DNA of 16,712 bases from CALCMJ01 sp964475415 (GCA_964475415.1 CAYYWZ010000080.1:1-16712), one strand, 5' to 3'. Counted from the stretch's first letter, positions 8,097-16,179 are shown. Notes: generated by a model not told the origin, from the sequence alone. Program-made: numbers and translations.

Positions 8097-10295
8097 ATGC
8101 GGATTATACTTAGTCACCTATTGCTATCGCTCTTTTTTTTACCATCTATCTTCGGACAGAAAAGTATCATAGAGTTAGAAAAGCTGATAGAAAAAAAAGA
8201 CTATAAAGCATGCTGTAAATATGCGGAAACCAAATATCAAGAATTTGACTCCCCGAAAGAACAGGAAGCCATTGCTATCTTGAATACCTGGAATACTTGC
8301 TTATTAGAGACTAATGATTCAATCCAATTATTTAATAATATCCAATGGATCAAAGACAATATTTCTGAAGAAGAAGATTATACTTCATACAGGAAAGCTT
8401 ATGTATTTCAAATAGATTATTATTATAGAAATAATGATAAAAATTATCTAGATACTTACAAGAGCTTAGTTGATCTGGATAGAAAGCATGGATCCTTACT
8501 CCAAAAAGATGAATCCTTTGGTTCTTACGCCTCTGCACTTTCTTATTATAAAAAAGAAAATGAATTGCGAGAACTCTGTACTGAGATACTTTCCTTTTCT
8601 AAAAACTCAAGAAATAAAATGTTAGCCTTAGAGAAATTAGGAAATTCTTATAGATTGGAAAATGGAAGCTTGGCAGACTCCCTTTACAGAGAGGCAAATA
8701 AATTAGTTGCCCTTGTTCAGGATTCTATGACGATCATGGGTTTTCATAGACAGTATAGTAACTTCTTATCTTTAAGACAGCAGAAACGATTAGCATTAGA
8801 TCATGCTTTGACATCATTAGATTTCACTCCTGCAGATCCTCAGATGGATTATTCGAAAGCACAGACACTATCTATAATTGCTCAACTGTTTGACTTTTTG
8901 AATGACAAAAGAAGAGCGAGAGAATATATAAATAAAGCCATAAAACTGACTGAGGCCAGAGGTTTTAAATACAGAGGTGAAGTTGCTTCCTTTAATAGTA
9001 TTATTTTACTCTCCGAAAACAAAGAAGATGAGGCTCTTGCTGAATTAGAAAAAAGTATTTCCTACTATACGGATATAAAATTTTATGACAAGCTTCTAGA
9101 AACAAGAGCGAAAATTGGTCACATCTACTTTAAACGTAAAGACTATAAGCAAGCTGAATCTGAGTATAACAAGATCATTACCCTCCAGAAAGAACACGAC
9201 ATAGGAAGCATCGGAAAATCAAGTTTACTTCTAGAAGCAAAACTACTTAAGCTAAGAGGAGATATTCCTAAGGCAATCGAGAAATATAACGACATACTAG
9301 ATCTAGCTACAGAAAGCAATACACCTTCTTTAATATTAAGCGCATATAAAGGTTTGTCTAATATCTATATGTCAACTAATCAATTAAAGAAAGGAATTGT
9401 ATATTCTGAAAAATATCACCAGCTCAAAGATTCTATTTTCCTTAATGATCAAAACAAAGAAGTACTTGCATTAGAGGCTAGTTATGACAGAGAGAAAAAA
9501 GAGCAACAAATACAAGTTCTCGATACACAAAACAAATTGCAAACTGTCCAACTCTCTAGTCAGAGAAAATTACTTTTTACAAGTCTAGGGTTTATCTCTA
9601 TAGTTTTATTAATAAGCGGTCTCCTTTATAGATTATTTAGAAAGGTAAAATCACAAAATAAAGTAATAGAAAAAACCCTAGGAGAGAAAGATTTATTACT
9701 GAAAGAAATTCATCATAGGGTGAAAAATAATTTACAACTGGTCTCTAGCTTACTTACCTTACAATCTAAGGAAATAGAAGACAAGAAAGCTATAGAGGCG
9801 ATTAATGCAGGAAAATCTAGGGTGCGATCTATGGCACTCATTCATCAAGATCTATATTCTAGAGACAACCTAAAGAGTATCAGCGTAAAGAAATATCTAG
9901 ATAATCTATGTAAGGAATTATTTCATACCTACAATATAAATGAAAGTAAGATCCAACTATCTTTAGAGATTCAAGATCTATACTTAGATATAGATTCTAT
10001 AATTCCATTAGGTCTAATCATAAATGAACTGATTACAAATTCCCTGAAATATGCTTTTGTATCTAAGGACAGTGGAAATCTATCTATTAAGATTACGGAA
10101 AACAGCAAGCAATTAGTTCTGACCGTAAAAGATGATGGAACTGGTTTCGATCCACAGGCATTCGAAAACTCTAATTCTTTTGGAAATAAATTAATTAAAA
10201 CCTTATCAGAACAATTAGATGGAAAGATTACTTATCATGCAGCAGAAGGTGCTGAAATACAAATAAATTTCAATGACTACAAAATAGCCTCATAA
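8097..10295 (+). CDS. TPR-containing sensor histidine kinase (HisKA_2 family)
   Basis: This is a 732-residue membrane sensor kinase. A signal peptide (about 1-20, ending IFG-Q) exports the N-terminal part. Residues ~25-440 are helical and TPR-like, with paired segments such as 'GHIYFKRKDYKQAESEYNK' and 'GDIPKAIEKYNDILDLA', and would be a periplasmic sensing or protein-binding domain. A coiled coil (about 455-490) leads to one transmembrane helix (about 492-514). The cytoplasmic part has a HisKA_2 dimerisation/phosphotransfer domain with EIHHRVKNNLQ. H540, the His before RVKNN, is the likely phosphoacceptor. The ATPase domain has the N-box NELITN (643-648) and G1 box DDGTGFD (679-685). The response-regulator gene follows 11 nt later and is the obvious partner. 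The signal is unknown; the TPR domain suggests a protein or peptide partner in the periplasm. Confidence 0.9.
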   Translation: MRIILSHLLLSLFFLPSIFGQKSIIELEKLIEKKDYKACCKYAETKYQEFDSPKEQEAIAILNTWNTCLLETNDSIQLFNNIQWIKDNISEEEDYTSYRKAYVFQIDYYYRNNDKNYLDTYKSLVDLDRKHGSLLQKDESFGSYASALSYYKKENELRELCTEILSFSKNSRNKMLALEKLGNSYRLENGSLADSLYREANKLVALVQDSMTIMGFHRQYSNFLSLRQQKRLALDHALTSLDFTPADPQMDYSKAQTLSIIAQLFDFLNDKRRAREYINKAIKLTEARGFKYRGEVASFNSIILLSENKEDEALAELEKSISYYTDIKFYDKLLETRAKIGHIYFKRKDYKQAESEYNKIITLQKEHDIGSIGKSSLLLEAKLLKLRGDIPKAIEKYNDILDLATESNTPSLILSAYKGLSNIYMSTNQLKKGIVYSEKYHQLKDSIFLNDQNKEVLALEASYDREKKEQQIQVLDTQNKLQTVQLSSQRKLLFTSLGFISIVLLISGLLYRLFRKVKSQNKVIEKTLGEKDLLLKEIHHRVKNNLQLVSSLLTLQSKEIEDKKAIEAINAGKSRVRSMALIHQDLYSRDNLKSISVKKYLDNLCKELFHTYNINESKIQLSLEIQDLYLDIDSIIPLGLIINELITNSLKYAFVSKDSGNLSIKITENSKQLVLTVKDDGTGFDPQAFENSNSFGNKLIKTLSEQLDGKITYHAAEGAEIQINFNDYKIAS

Positions 10296-10306
10296 AAAAC
10301 CTCAAT

Positions 10307-10921
10307 ATGGAAAAGAAAAAAGTCATTATTGTAGAAGACGAAGCACTCATTGCTGCTGAAATAGAATACAACCTCGAGGAGTTAGGCTACCAAGTGATAG
10401 CCAAAGCAATGAACGGAGATAAAGCATTAGATATTATCAACAAAGCAGAAGCCGATATTGCTATCTTGGATATCAATATAAAGGGAAGCCTCAATGGTAT
10501 AGATCTAGCGAAGGTTATCAAAAAGAAAAACAAGTTTCCTTTCATTTTCCTTACCTCCTACTCAGATATCAACACTCTACAGCAGGTACAAGAGACGATG
10601 CCATACGGATATATTGTAAAACCATTTACAGACAAAGACTTACGATCAAATATAGAAATTGCTCTTTTCAAATTCGAATCAGAGAATAGCGAAAAAAATA
10701 TCCCCCGTCTAGCAACCATCAACAGTAAAATCAAATCTCCCCTGAGGGAAAGAGAATACGAAGTCTACATTAAAATGTACGAAGGAAACACCTACAAAGA
10801 AATTGCTGAACAATTATTTATAAGCGTGAACACTGTAAAGTCTTATCAGAAAAATCTTTTCCTTAAGCTACAAGTCTCCTCCAGAAATGAGGCGATATAT
10901 AAGCTGTTGAATGATTTTTAA
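10307..10921 (+). CDS. Response regulator, REC plus LuxR-type HTH
   Basis: This 204-residue two-domain transcription factor is presumably phosphorylated by the kinase encoded just upstream. The receiver domain (about 4-122) has the acidic pocket E10-D11, the phosphoacceptor D55 (AILDINIKG), the conserved T83 (FLTSYSD) and K105 (GYIVKPF). After a short linker, the C-terminal part (about 144-204) is a LuxR/GerE-type DNA-binding domain: LREREYEVYIKMYEG, then YKEIAEQLFISVNTVKSYQ as the helix-turn-helix, and LFLKLQVSSRNEA. All key residues appear intact. It is the last gene of the plus-strand block and is followed by a terminator. Its targets are unknown; autoregulation of the operon, perhaps through the 2301-2314 palindrome, is possible but unproven. 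Confidence 0.92.
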   Translation: MEKKKVIIVEDEALIAAEIEYNLEELGYQVIAKAMNGDKALDIINKAEADIAILDINIKGSLNGIDLAKVIKKKNKFPFIFLTSYSDINTLQQVQETMPYGYIVKPFTDKDLRSNIEIALFKFESENSEKNIPRLATINSKIKSPLREREYEVYIKMYEGNTYKEIAEQLFISVNTVKSYQKNLFLKLQVSSRNEAIYKLLNDF

Positions 10922-10973
10922 TTTACCATACATGTAATGGCAAGGGATCGTGACCCAATACCTTCAAATAAAG

Positions 10974-11007
10974 AAAGCCTCCTAAACATAAAGTCTAAGA
11001 GGCTTTT
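10974..11007. terminator. Bidirectional terminator between response regulator and tRNA-Lys
   Basis: AAAGCCTC (10974-10981) pairs with GAGGCTTT (10999-11006) across a 17-nt loop. A T-run follows on the plus strand. On the minus strand the stem is followed by a T-rich stretch (complement of 10965-10974). It sits between the convergent response-regulator gene and the tRNA gene, so it can serve both. Confidence 0.6.
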
Positions 11008-11010
11008 CAG

Positions 11011-11083
11011 TGATCGGTCTGGGGCTCGAACCCAGGACCCACGCCTTAAAAGGGCGTTGCTCTACCAACTGAGCTAACCGATC
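11011..11083 (-). tRNA. tRNA-Lys (anticodon UUU)
   Basis: This is a 73-nt cloverleaf. The acceptor arms GATCGGT (11083-11077) and ACCGATC (11018-11012) pair over all 7 bases, with discriminator A. The D arm contains AGTTGGTAGA. The anticodon stem ACGCC/GGCGT encloses the loop CTTTTAA, giving anticodon TTT. The T arm is CTGGG-TTCGAGC-CCCAG. The 3' CCA is not encoded (CTG follows), so RNase Z cleavage and CCA addition are needed. A terminator hairpin lies 5 nt downstream. Confidence 0.98.
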
Positions 11084-11103
11084 GTTTTGCTCTAAAAGCA
11101 GCG

Positions 11104-11133
11104 CAAAGATAAATTCTATTTTTATAAAATCAA
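11104..11133 (-). promoter_or_regulatory. Promoter of tRNA-Lys
   Basis: On the minus strand, TTG (11133-11131), exactly 19 nt, then TATCTTTG (11111-11104) followed by CGC. This is a full match to the Bacteroidota TTG-N19-TAnnTTTG promoter. Transcription would start near 11097, about 14 nt before the mature tRNA 5' end. It lies between the ribonuclease Z stop and the tRNA, so the tRNA need not rely on read-through. Confidence 0.8.
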
Positions 11134-11151
11134 GATAACTTGCATAAATTT

Positions 11152-12063
11152 TTAAATACTTATCATTTCTCCATCATAGGCTCTTAATGAATGAGGAAAA
11201 ATTGTCTTTGCCTCTTCTAATAAGGGCTCTACATTTTTGTATTTGCCTGAATAATGTCCTATCAATAATTTCTCTACTCCTGCCAGATTAGCTATCCTCG
11301 CCGCTTCCAGTGTCGTACTATGTCCCCGAAGCCTTGCTTTCTCATGTAAATCATCCATATAGGTAGTCTCATGGTAGAGAAGATTAACACCTTTGACATA
11401 ATCGATAATATTCTCGTCATAGATGGTATCAGAACAATAGGCAAAAGATCTAGGTGCTTCCTGCGGATGTAATAAGTCATTATAAGAGATCAATTCTCCA
11501 GATACTAATTGGATATCCTGTTCCGCAATAATACTTTTTATCTGGTCGACAGATAGATTATATTTTGCTAGTTCTGTTTTGATTATTTTCCTTCTATTCG
11601 TCTTCTCCTTAAACTTATAGCCATTAGTCTGTATTCTGTGCTGAAGTGGAAAGGCAGAAACCTCTATATGTTTATCTTTGTAAATAGGTTCAAGACCATG
11701 AGGACTATGTTCTATAATATTTATTTCATAAGCGAGATGACATTCCGTAAGTCTGAATATATTTTCCAGTAATTCTTTTATTCCAGGAGGGCCATAAACT
11801 AATAAAGGTTCTTTTCGTTGAAAATGAAAAAAGGAAGTCAGTACACCAGGCAAACCAAATATATGATCTCCATGTAAGTGTGTAATAAATATTGCCTTAA
11901 TATTGTTTCGCTTAACTTTATATTGAGAAAGTCGTATCTGAGTTCCCTCTCCACAATCTATTAAATAATAAGAGGAATCTTTTTTAAGAAGCTGAGCAGA
12001 TGTGAATCTACCATAAGCTGGCATAGCGGCATTGGACCCAAGAACAAGTAGGTCTAAGGCCAT
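11152..12063 (-). CDS. rnz: Ribonuclease Z (tRNA 3' endonuclease)
   Basis: This is a 303-residue metallo-beta-lactamase-fold endonuclease that removes 3' trailers from tRNA precursors in the cytoplasm. The family's zinc ligands are visible: the H62-L-H64-G-D66-H67 motif, H142 (FPLQHRI), D212 (FAYCSDT) and H270 (LLIGHYSGKY). The RNase Z-typical HETTY (231-235), GHSTTLEAA (247-255) and an early LGSNAAMPAYGR segment are also present. The length matches the short bacterial form, about 300 residues. The ATG at 12063 follows the stop of the STAS gene after a single base, so the two are almost certainly co-transcribed and probably translationally coupled. Downstream lies a tRNA-Lys gene without an encoded CCA, the type of precursor this enzyme processes. 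Confidence 0.97.
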   Translation of the reverse strand: MALDLLVLGSNAAMPAYGRFTSAQLLKKDSSYYLIDCGEGTQIRLSQYKVKRNNIKAIFITHLHGDHIFGLPGVLTSFFHFQRKEPLLVYGPPGIKELLENIFRLTECHLAYEINIIEHSPHGLEPIYKDKHIEVSAFPLQHRIQTNGYKFKEKTNRRKIIKTELAKYNLSVDQIKSIIAEQDIQLVSGELISYNDLLHPQEAPRSFAYCSDTIYDENIIDYVKGVNLLYHETTYMDDLHEKARLRGHSTTLEAARIANLAGVEKLLIGHYSGKYKNVEPLLEEAKTIFPHSLRAYDGEMISI

Positions 12064-12064
12064 A

Positions 12065-12442
12065 CTATTCTTCTTCGCTAGATAGCTCTTGCTCTAGGAC
12101 TTGCATATTGACATAGTCAATAGATTCCTGAACTGTAGGTATAATCGTTAGTATAGTCTCCAATCTAGAGATTTCGATTAACTTTTTGACAGAAGGATGA
12201 TGGATACCTGTCAATATGAAAGAACCGTAATCCTTCCAAAGTCTATTAGCTGTAAGAATAGCACTCAAACCTGAAGAATCTACATACTTTACTAACCCTA
12301 AATCAAAAATCAGATTTCTGACACCTTCATTTCTAAGGAATACAAATTCAGATTTCAAATTAGGTGCAATAAGTGAGTTAAGATTATCCTCTTGTAACTG
12401 AAGAGTTGAATGCTTTACTTGTTTATCTACTGTGTATTTCAA
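12065..12442 (-). CDS. STAS-domain protein (anti-sigma factor antagonist type)
   Basis: This 125-residue single-domain STAS protein belongs to the SpoIIAA/RsbV group. Members bind and release anti-sigma or other switch kinases according to phosphorylation of a conserved Ser. The hallmark segment is FDLGLVKYVDSSGLSAIL. By alignment with SpoIIAA, the Ser directly after Asp (S56 in D55-S56-S57-G58-L59) is the phospho-site. A later SVKKLIEISRLETIL segment matches the family's C-terminal helix. The tail is acidic (ELSSEEE). No kinase or phosphatase partner is encoded nearby, so its pathway is not evident here. The gene overlaps no neighbour and is followed after 1 nt by ribonuclease Z. Confidence 0.92.
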   Translation of the reverse strand: MKYTVDKQVKHSTLQLQEDNLNSLIAPNLKSEFVFLRNEGVRNLIFDLGLVKYVDSSGLSAILTANRLWKDYGSFILTGIHHPSVKKLIEISRLETILTIIPTVQESIDYVNMQVLEQELSSEEE

Positions 12443-12488
12443 AAGTCAAAATATTAGTGTAAAATAACTTATTTAATAATAAGCAGTG

Positions 12489-12518
12489 CAAATTTATTCC
12501 TTTTGAGGTAAAAAAAAA
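12489..12518 (-). promoter_or_regulatory. Promoter of the STAS-rnz operon
   Basis: The minus strand carries TAAATTTG (12496-12489) followed by CAC, a full match to TAnnTTTG. The -33 position, 19 nt upstream, is a T-run (TTT instead of TTG). The predicted start near 12482 leaves a leader of about 40 nt before the ATG at 12442. Confidence 0.55.
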
Positions 12519-12522
12519 TTGT

Positions 12523-12660
12523 AATGGCAACAAATAAACAAGAAAAGCATTAAAATTATGACAGAACGCCATTATTATGCTTAATCATTCGTTAAAACAA
12601 TGTCGGTAGGCCCATTTAAATAAACAATTAGTCATAATGGCAGTTATTTATACAATGGCA
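12523..12660. repeat. Cluster of AATGGC motifs upstream of clpC
   Basis: In the 285-bp region between the divergent STAS and clpC genes, AATGGCA occurs directly at 12523-12529, 12636-12642 and 12654-12660. An inverted copy, CGCCATT, lies at 12567-12573. Spacing is irregular. These may be regulator-binding sites for clpC or chance in AT-rich DNA. No clean TTG-N19-TAnnTTTG promoter is seen for clpC; TATATTTA at 12695-12702 is the closest -7 candidate. Confidence 0.3.
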
Positions 12661-12727
12661 CATTATTTAAGGTAATAGTTTGGTTACTATTATTTATATT
12701 TACTCATATATCACTTAGAAATATTTC

Positions 12728-15271
12728 ATGGATAGAAAATTCTCACCAAAAGTTAAAAAGATAATCTCGCTTAGTAGAGAAGAAGCGATCAGGTTAGGAC
12801 ATGATTATATCGGGACAGAACATCTTTTACTTGGTATGATTCAGGACAATGATAGCCTAGCGATGAAAGTACTGGATTCTCTAGAAGTAGATCTAGATGA
12901 ACTCAAGTTCAAAATAGAAAAAAGGTCTACAAGTCTTACCGATGAAGTAAAGAATTCGCCTATTGAGAGTATTAATCTCAACAAACAAGCAGAAAAAGTG
13001 CTTAAGGTAACTTTTTTAGAGGCTAAGCTTCACCAGAACCAAGAGATAAATCCAGAACATCTCATGTTATCTATACTGAAGCATGGGAATAACTTCGCAT
13101 GTAAGGTATTGACAGATTTTGATGTAGATTATGAAGGATTTAAATCGGAATTAGAATATGTAAAGCAAGAACAAGATTCTAGCTTCTCAGATATTTATTC
13201 ATCATCATCGGACTCAGATATGCCATTAGAAGAAGAAAACCAAGGAGATGCTTTTGGTAAAAGAAAAACCAGCAGTAAGTCTAGAACTCCGGTATTAGAT
13301 AATTTCGGAAGAGATGTGACGAGACTTGCAGAAGAAGGAAAACTAGATCCTATTATAGGAAGAGAGACGGAGATAGAAAGAGTTTCTCAGATCTTATCTC
13401 GTAGAAAGAAAAACAACCCTATCCTTATCGGTGAACCTGGAGTTGGTAAAACAGCTATTGTAGAGGGTTTAGCTAATATGATTATCCAGAAGAGAGTGGC
13501 TAGAACTTTATTTGACAAACGTCTTATAATGCTTGATCTAGCGGCTCTAGTCGCAGGCACTAAGTATAGAGGACAGTTCGAAGAGCGGATGAAAGCGATC
13601 ATGAACGAGCTAGAGAAAACAGACGACGTTATCCTGTTTATCGATGAGATACATACAATAGTAGGAGCTGGAGGAGCAACAGGATCACTAGATGCTTCTA
13701 ATATTTTCAAACCAGCACTAGCAAGAGGAGAACTACAGTGTATAGGAGCCTCTACCCTAGATGAGTATAGACAGTACATAGAAAAGGATGGAGCATTAGA
13801 TCGTAGGTTCCAGAAGGTATTAGTAGAGCCGCCATCAGTAGATGACACCTACCATATATTAGAAAATATAAAGGTTAAGTATGAGGACTTCCATAATGTA
13901 AGCTACTCAGATGATGCTATAAAGGCATGTGTAAAAATGAGTAATAGATATATTAGCGACCGTTTTCTTCCAGACAAGGCTATAGATGTTATGGACGAGG
14001 TAGGAGCAAGAACGCACCTCAAGAATATACACGTTCCTGAATATATAGAAGACTTAGAAAAAGAAATCGAAGAAGTCAAAGAGGCTAAAAATAAGGCTGT
14101 GAAAAATCAGCAATATGAGAAAGCAGCAGATCTAAGAGATCATGAATCTAAGCTTTCTAGAAAATTAGAGGAAGGAAAGATAGAATGGGAGGAAGAGTCT
14201 AAGACTAAGAAATATCCTGTAAATGAAGAGGATATAGCAGAGGTTGTAGCTATGATGACTGGAATTCCAGTTACTAAGGTTGCACAAAATGAGAGTAAGA
14301 AATTAGTCAATATGGCTGAAGATCTTAAAAAAGCTATTATAGGCCAAGATGAAGCTGTACTTAAGATTACCAAGGCGATACAAAGGAATAGGTTAGGACT
14401 GAAGGATCCTTCTAAGCCTATCGGATCGTTTATATTCTTAGGACCAACAGGTGTAGGAAAAACAGAATTGGCAAAAGCTCTGGCGAAAAAAGTATTTGAT
14501 TCTGATGATGCACTGATCAGAATAGATATGAGTGAGTACATGGAAAAATTCTCTCTCAGTAGATTAATCGGAGCGCCTCCAGGATATGTAGGATATGAAG
14601 AAGGAGGACAACTTACGGAAAAAGTAAGAAGAAAGCCCTACTCTGTAGTCTTACTTGATGAAATAGAAAAAGCGCATCCTGATGTTTATAATATACTACT
14701 CCAAGTATTAGATGATGGACAATTGACGGATGGTCTAGGTAGAAAAGTGGATTTTAAAAATACACTAATCATTATGACTTCTAATATAGGTGTCCGTCAA
14801 CTTAAAGATTTCGGTCAAGGAGTAGGCTTCCAGACGGATGCTAGACAGAAAGCATCAGAGGATCACTCTAAGGGTGTTATCCAGACAGCATTAAAAAGAA
14901 CCTTCTCTCCTGAATTTCTTAACAGGATAGATGATGTTGTTATCTTTAATGCTCTAGAACAGGAGCATATCTTTAAGATTATAGATATCACACTTAGTGA
15001 TCTGTATAAGAGATTAGAAGAGATGGAATATAAGTTATCGTTAACTGCTGGTGCTAAGAAGTATGTAGCAGAAAAAGGATATGATCCACAGTTCGGAGCT
15101 CGTCCGCTCAATAGAGCTATACAGAAACATCTTGAAGATCCACTTGCTGAATACATTCTTAATCACAATCCTAAGAAAGGTTCTAAGCTAAAGGCCAGTC
15201 TTAACAAAACTAAGGATGGAATTCTGATAACATCAGACAGTGAAGTAAATACAGAAAATATAAAGGAATAG
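12728..15271 (+). CDS. clpC: ATP-dependent Clp protease ATP-binding subunit ClpC
   Basis: This is an 847-residue HSP100 unfoldase that feeds substrates to the ClpP peptidase in the cytoplasm. An N-terminal Clp_N double repeat (about 1-150) begins with FSPKVKKII and GTEHLLLGMI. AAA domain 1 has Walker A GEPGVGKT (235-242) and Walker B VILFIDE (301-307). A middle region with a UVR-like motif (YEKAADLRDHESKL, about 460-475) distinguishes ClpC from ClpB, which has a longer coiled coil. AAA domain 2 has Walker A GPTGVGKT (572-579) and Walker B VVLLDE (640-645). VGF at 699-701 is the expected ClpP-docking loop. A D2-small domain (YDPQFGARPLNRAI) ends the fold. All catalytic motifs are intact and the length is typical. 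infC begins 53 nt after the stop with no terminator between, so read-through into the translation genes is possible. Confidence 0.98.
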   Translation: MDRKFSPKVKKIISLSREEAIRLGHDYIGTEHLLLGMIQDNDSLAMKVLDSLEVDLDELKFKIEKRSTSLTDEVKNSPIESINLNKQAEKVLKVTFLEAKLHQNQEINPEHLMLSILKHGNNFACKVLTDFDVDYEGFKSELEYVKQEQDSSFSDIYSSSSDSDMPLEEENQGDAFGKRKTSSKSRTPVLDNFGRDVTRLAEEGKLDPIIGRETEIERVSQILSRRKKNNPILIGEPGVGKTAIVEGLANMIIQKRVARTLFDKRLIMLDLAALVAGTKYRGQFEERMKAIMNELEKTDDVILFIDEIHTIVGAGGATGSLDASNIFKPALARGELQCIGASTLDEYRQYIEKDGALDRRFQKVLVEPPSVDDTYHILENIKVKYEDFHNVSYSDDAIKACVKMSNRYISDRFLPDKAIDVMDEVGARTHLKNIHVPEYIEDLEKEIEEVKEAKNKAVKNQQYEKAADLRDHESKLSRKLEEGKIEWEEESKTKKYPVNEEDIAEVVAMMTGIPVTKVAQNESKKLVNMAEDLKKAIIGQDEAVLKITKAIQRNRLGLKDPSKPIGSFIFLGPTGVGKTELAKALAKKVFDSDDALIRIDMSEYMEKFSLSRLIGAPPGYVGYEEGGQLTEKVRRKPYSVVLLDEIEKAHPDVYNILLQVLDDGQLTDGLGRKVDFKNTLIIMTSNIGVRQLKDFGQGVGFQTDARQKASEDHSKGVIQTALKRTFSPEFLNRIDDVVIFNALEQEHIFKIIDITLSDLYKRLEEMEYKLSLTAGAKKYVAEKGYDPQFGARPLNRAIQKHLEDPLAEYILNHNPKKGSKLKASLNKTKDGILITSDSEVNTENIKE

Positions 15272-15324
15272 CGATATTTATTATATTCGCAATAAATAAA
15301 AATTAAATAACAAAAAAATAGCAT

Positions 15325-15909
15325 TTGGCAAAAAGAAGAGTATTTCAAAAAAGAGTCGTAAAACCACAGTTTAGAATTAACAGAAACATCAATGTATCTA
15401 AAATTCGATTAGTAGGAGATAATTTCGATGCGATATCGGAAGTAGCAGGAAAGGAAGTAGAATCCGGAGTTTTCAACACACACCAAGCAGTGCAATGGGC
15501 ACAACAACTGGAGTTAGACCTAGTAGAGATAAGTCCGAAGGCAGATCCTCCTGTTTGTAAAATCATAGATTATAACAAGTTCTTATATCTTAAGAAGAAG
15601 AAGGAAAAAGAGCTAAAATCAAAAACTGCGAAAACGGTTATAAAAGAAATACGTTTCGGGCCTAATACAGATGACCATGATTTTGACTTCAAGCTTAAGC
15701 ATGCTAAGAAGTTTCTAACGGAAGGTGCAAAAGTAAAAGCTTACGTTCATTTCAAGGGAAGAACCATAGTATATAAGGATAGAGGTCAGCTTCTATTACT
15801 TAAGTTTCTTGCAGAATTAGAAGAGTATGGCGGAGCAGAAGCCCTTCCTGAGATGGATAGAAGAAGGATGTATGTCATCATTTCTCCTCTGAAAAAGAAA
15901 AAGAAGTAA
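15325..15909 (+). CDS. infC: Translation initiation factor IF-3, TTG start
   Basis: IF-3 binds the 30S subunit, prevents 50S joining and discriminates against wrong start codons. The protein is 194 residues with a basic N-terminal tail (AKRRVFQKR). The N-domain contains INVSKIRLVGDN and LDLVEISPKADPPVCKIIDY. A Lys-rich linker helix and the C-domain (KEIRFGPNTDDHDFDFK, KVKAYVHFKGR) follow. It ends in a Lys run. The start is fixed at TTG 15325: an in-frame TAG lies two codons upstream (15319-15321), and no in-frame ATG follows in the N-terminal region. A rare start fits the autoregulation known for E. coli infC, which uses AUU and is repressed by IF-3. It leads an infC-rpmI-rplT operon. Confidence 0.97.
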   Translation: MAKRRVFQKRVVKPQFRINRNINVSKIRLVGDNFDAISEVAGKEVESGVFNTHQAVQWAQQLELDLVEISPKADPPVCKIIDYNKFLYLKKKKEKELKSKTAKTVIKEIRFGPNTDDHDFDFKLKHAKKFLTEGAKVKAYVHFKGRTIVYKDRGQLLLLKFLAELEEYGGAEALPEMDRRRMYVIISPLKKKKK

Positions 15910-15914
15910 AAAAG

Positions 15915-15945
15915 TTCGCGAATTACGCTTAAAAGCATACCTTTG
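15915..15945 (+). promoter_or_regulatory. Internal promoter for rpmI-rplT
   Basis: TACCTTTG (15938-15945) followed by CGC matches TAnnTTTG exactly. The upstream TTCG at 15915-15918 is a weak -33 element at about 20 nt spacing. It lies in the 60-nt gap between infC and rpmI and would allow the ribosomal protein genes to be transcribed independently of infC. Confidence 0.55.
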
Positions 15946-15969
15946 CGCTTCGTTTTAAAGTAATTTATT

Positions 15970-16164
15970 ATGCCAAAGATGAAAACGCACTCAAGTGCGA
16001 AAAAGAGATTTAAACTTACAGCTAAAGGGAAAGTGAAGAGATTTCAGTCTAAAACTTCTCACATGATGAGAAATAAGACTAAGAAAGCTAAGCGTCACCT
16101 TCAAGGTTCTACTATGGCATCTCCTGGAGATGAAAGAAGAATCAAAGCTTTACTTTGTAAATAA
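15970..16164 (+). CDS. rpmI: 50S ribosomal protein L35
   Basis: L35 is a 64-residue, strongly basic large-subunit protein. The sequence shows the family's start (PKMKTHSSAKKRFKLTAKGK), the central HMMRNKTKKAKRHL segment and the closing basic residues. Length is typical. It lies 60 nt after infC and 66 nt before rplT in the conserved infC-rpmI-rplT order, and an internal promoter precedes it. Confidence 0.99.
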   Translation: MPKMKTHSSAKKRFKLTAKGKVKRFQSKTSHMMRNKTKKAKRHLQGSTMASPGDERRIKALLCK

Positions 16165-16179
16165 AAATTAATTGTTCAC

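Noticed and set aside
10947..10960. Partial inverted repeat GGGATCGTGACCC after the response regulator
   Set aside because: It has a mismatched stem and almost no loop; the better terminator is at 10974-11007.
15275..15298. TATTTATT/AATAAATA hairpin between clpC and infC as a terminator
   Set aside because: The stem is entirely A-T with an 8-nt loop and no T-run follows, so it would be too weak.
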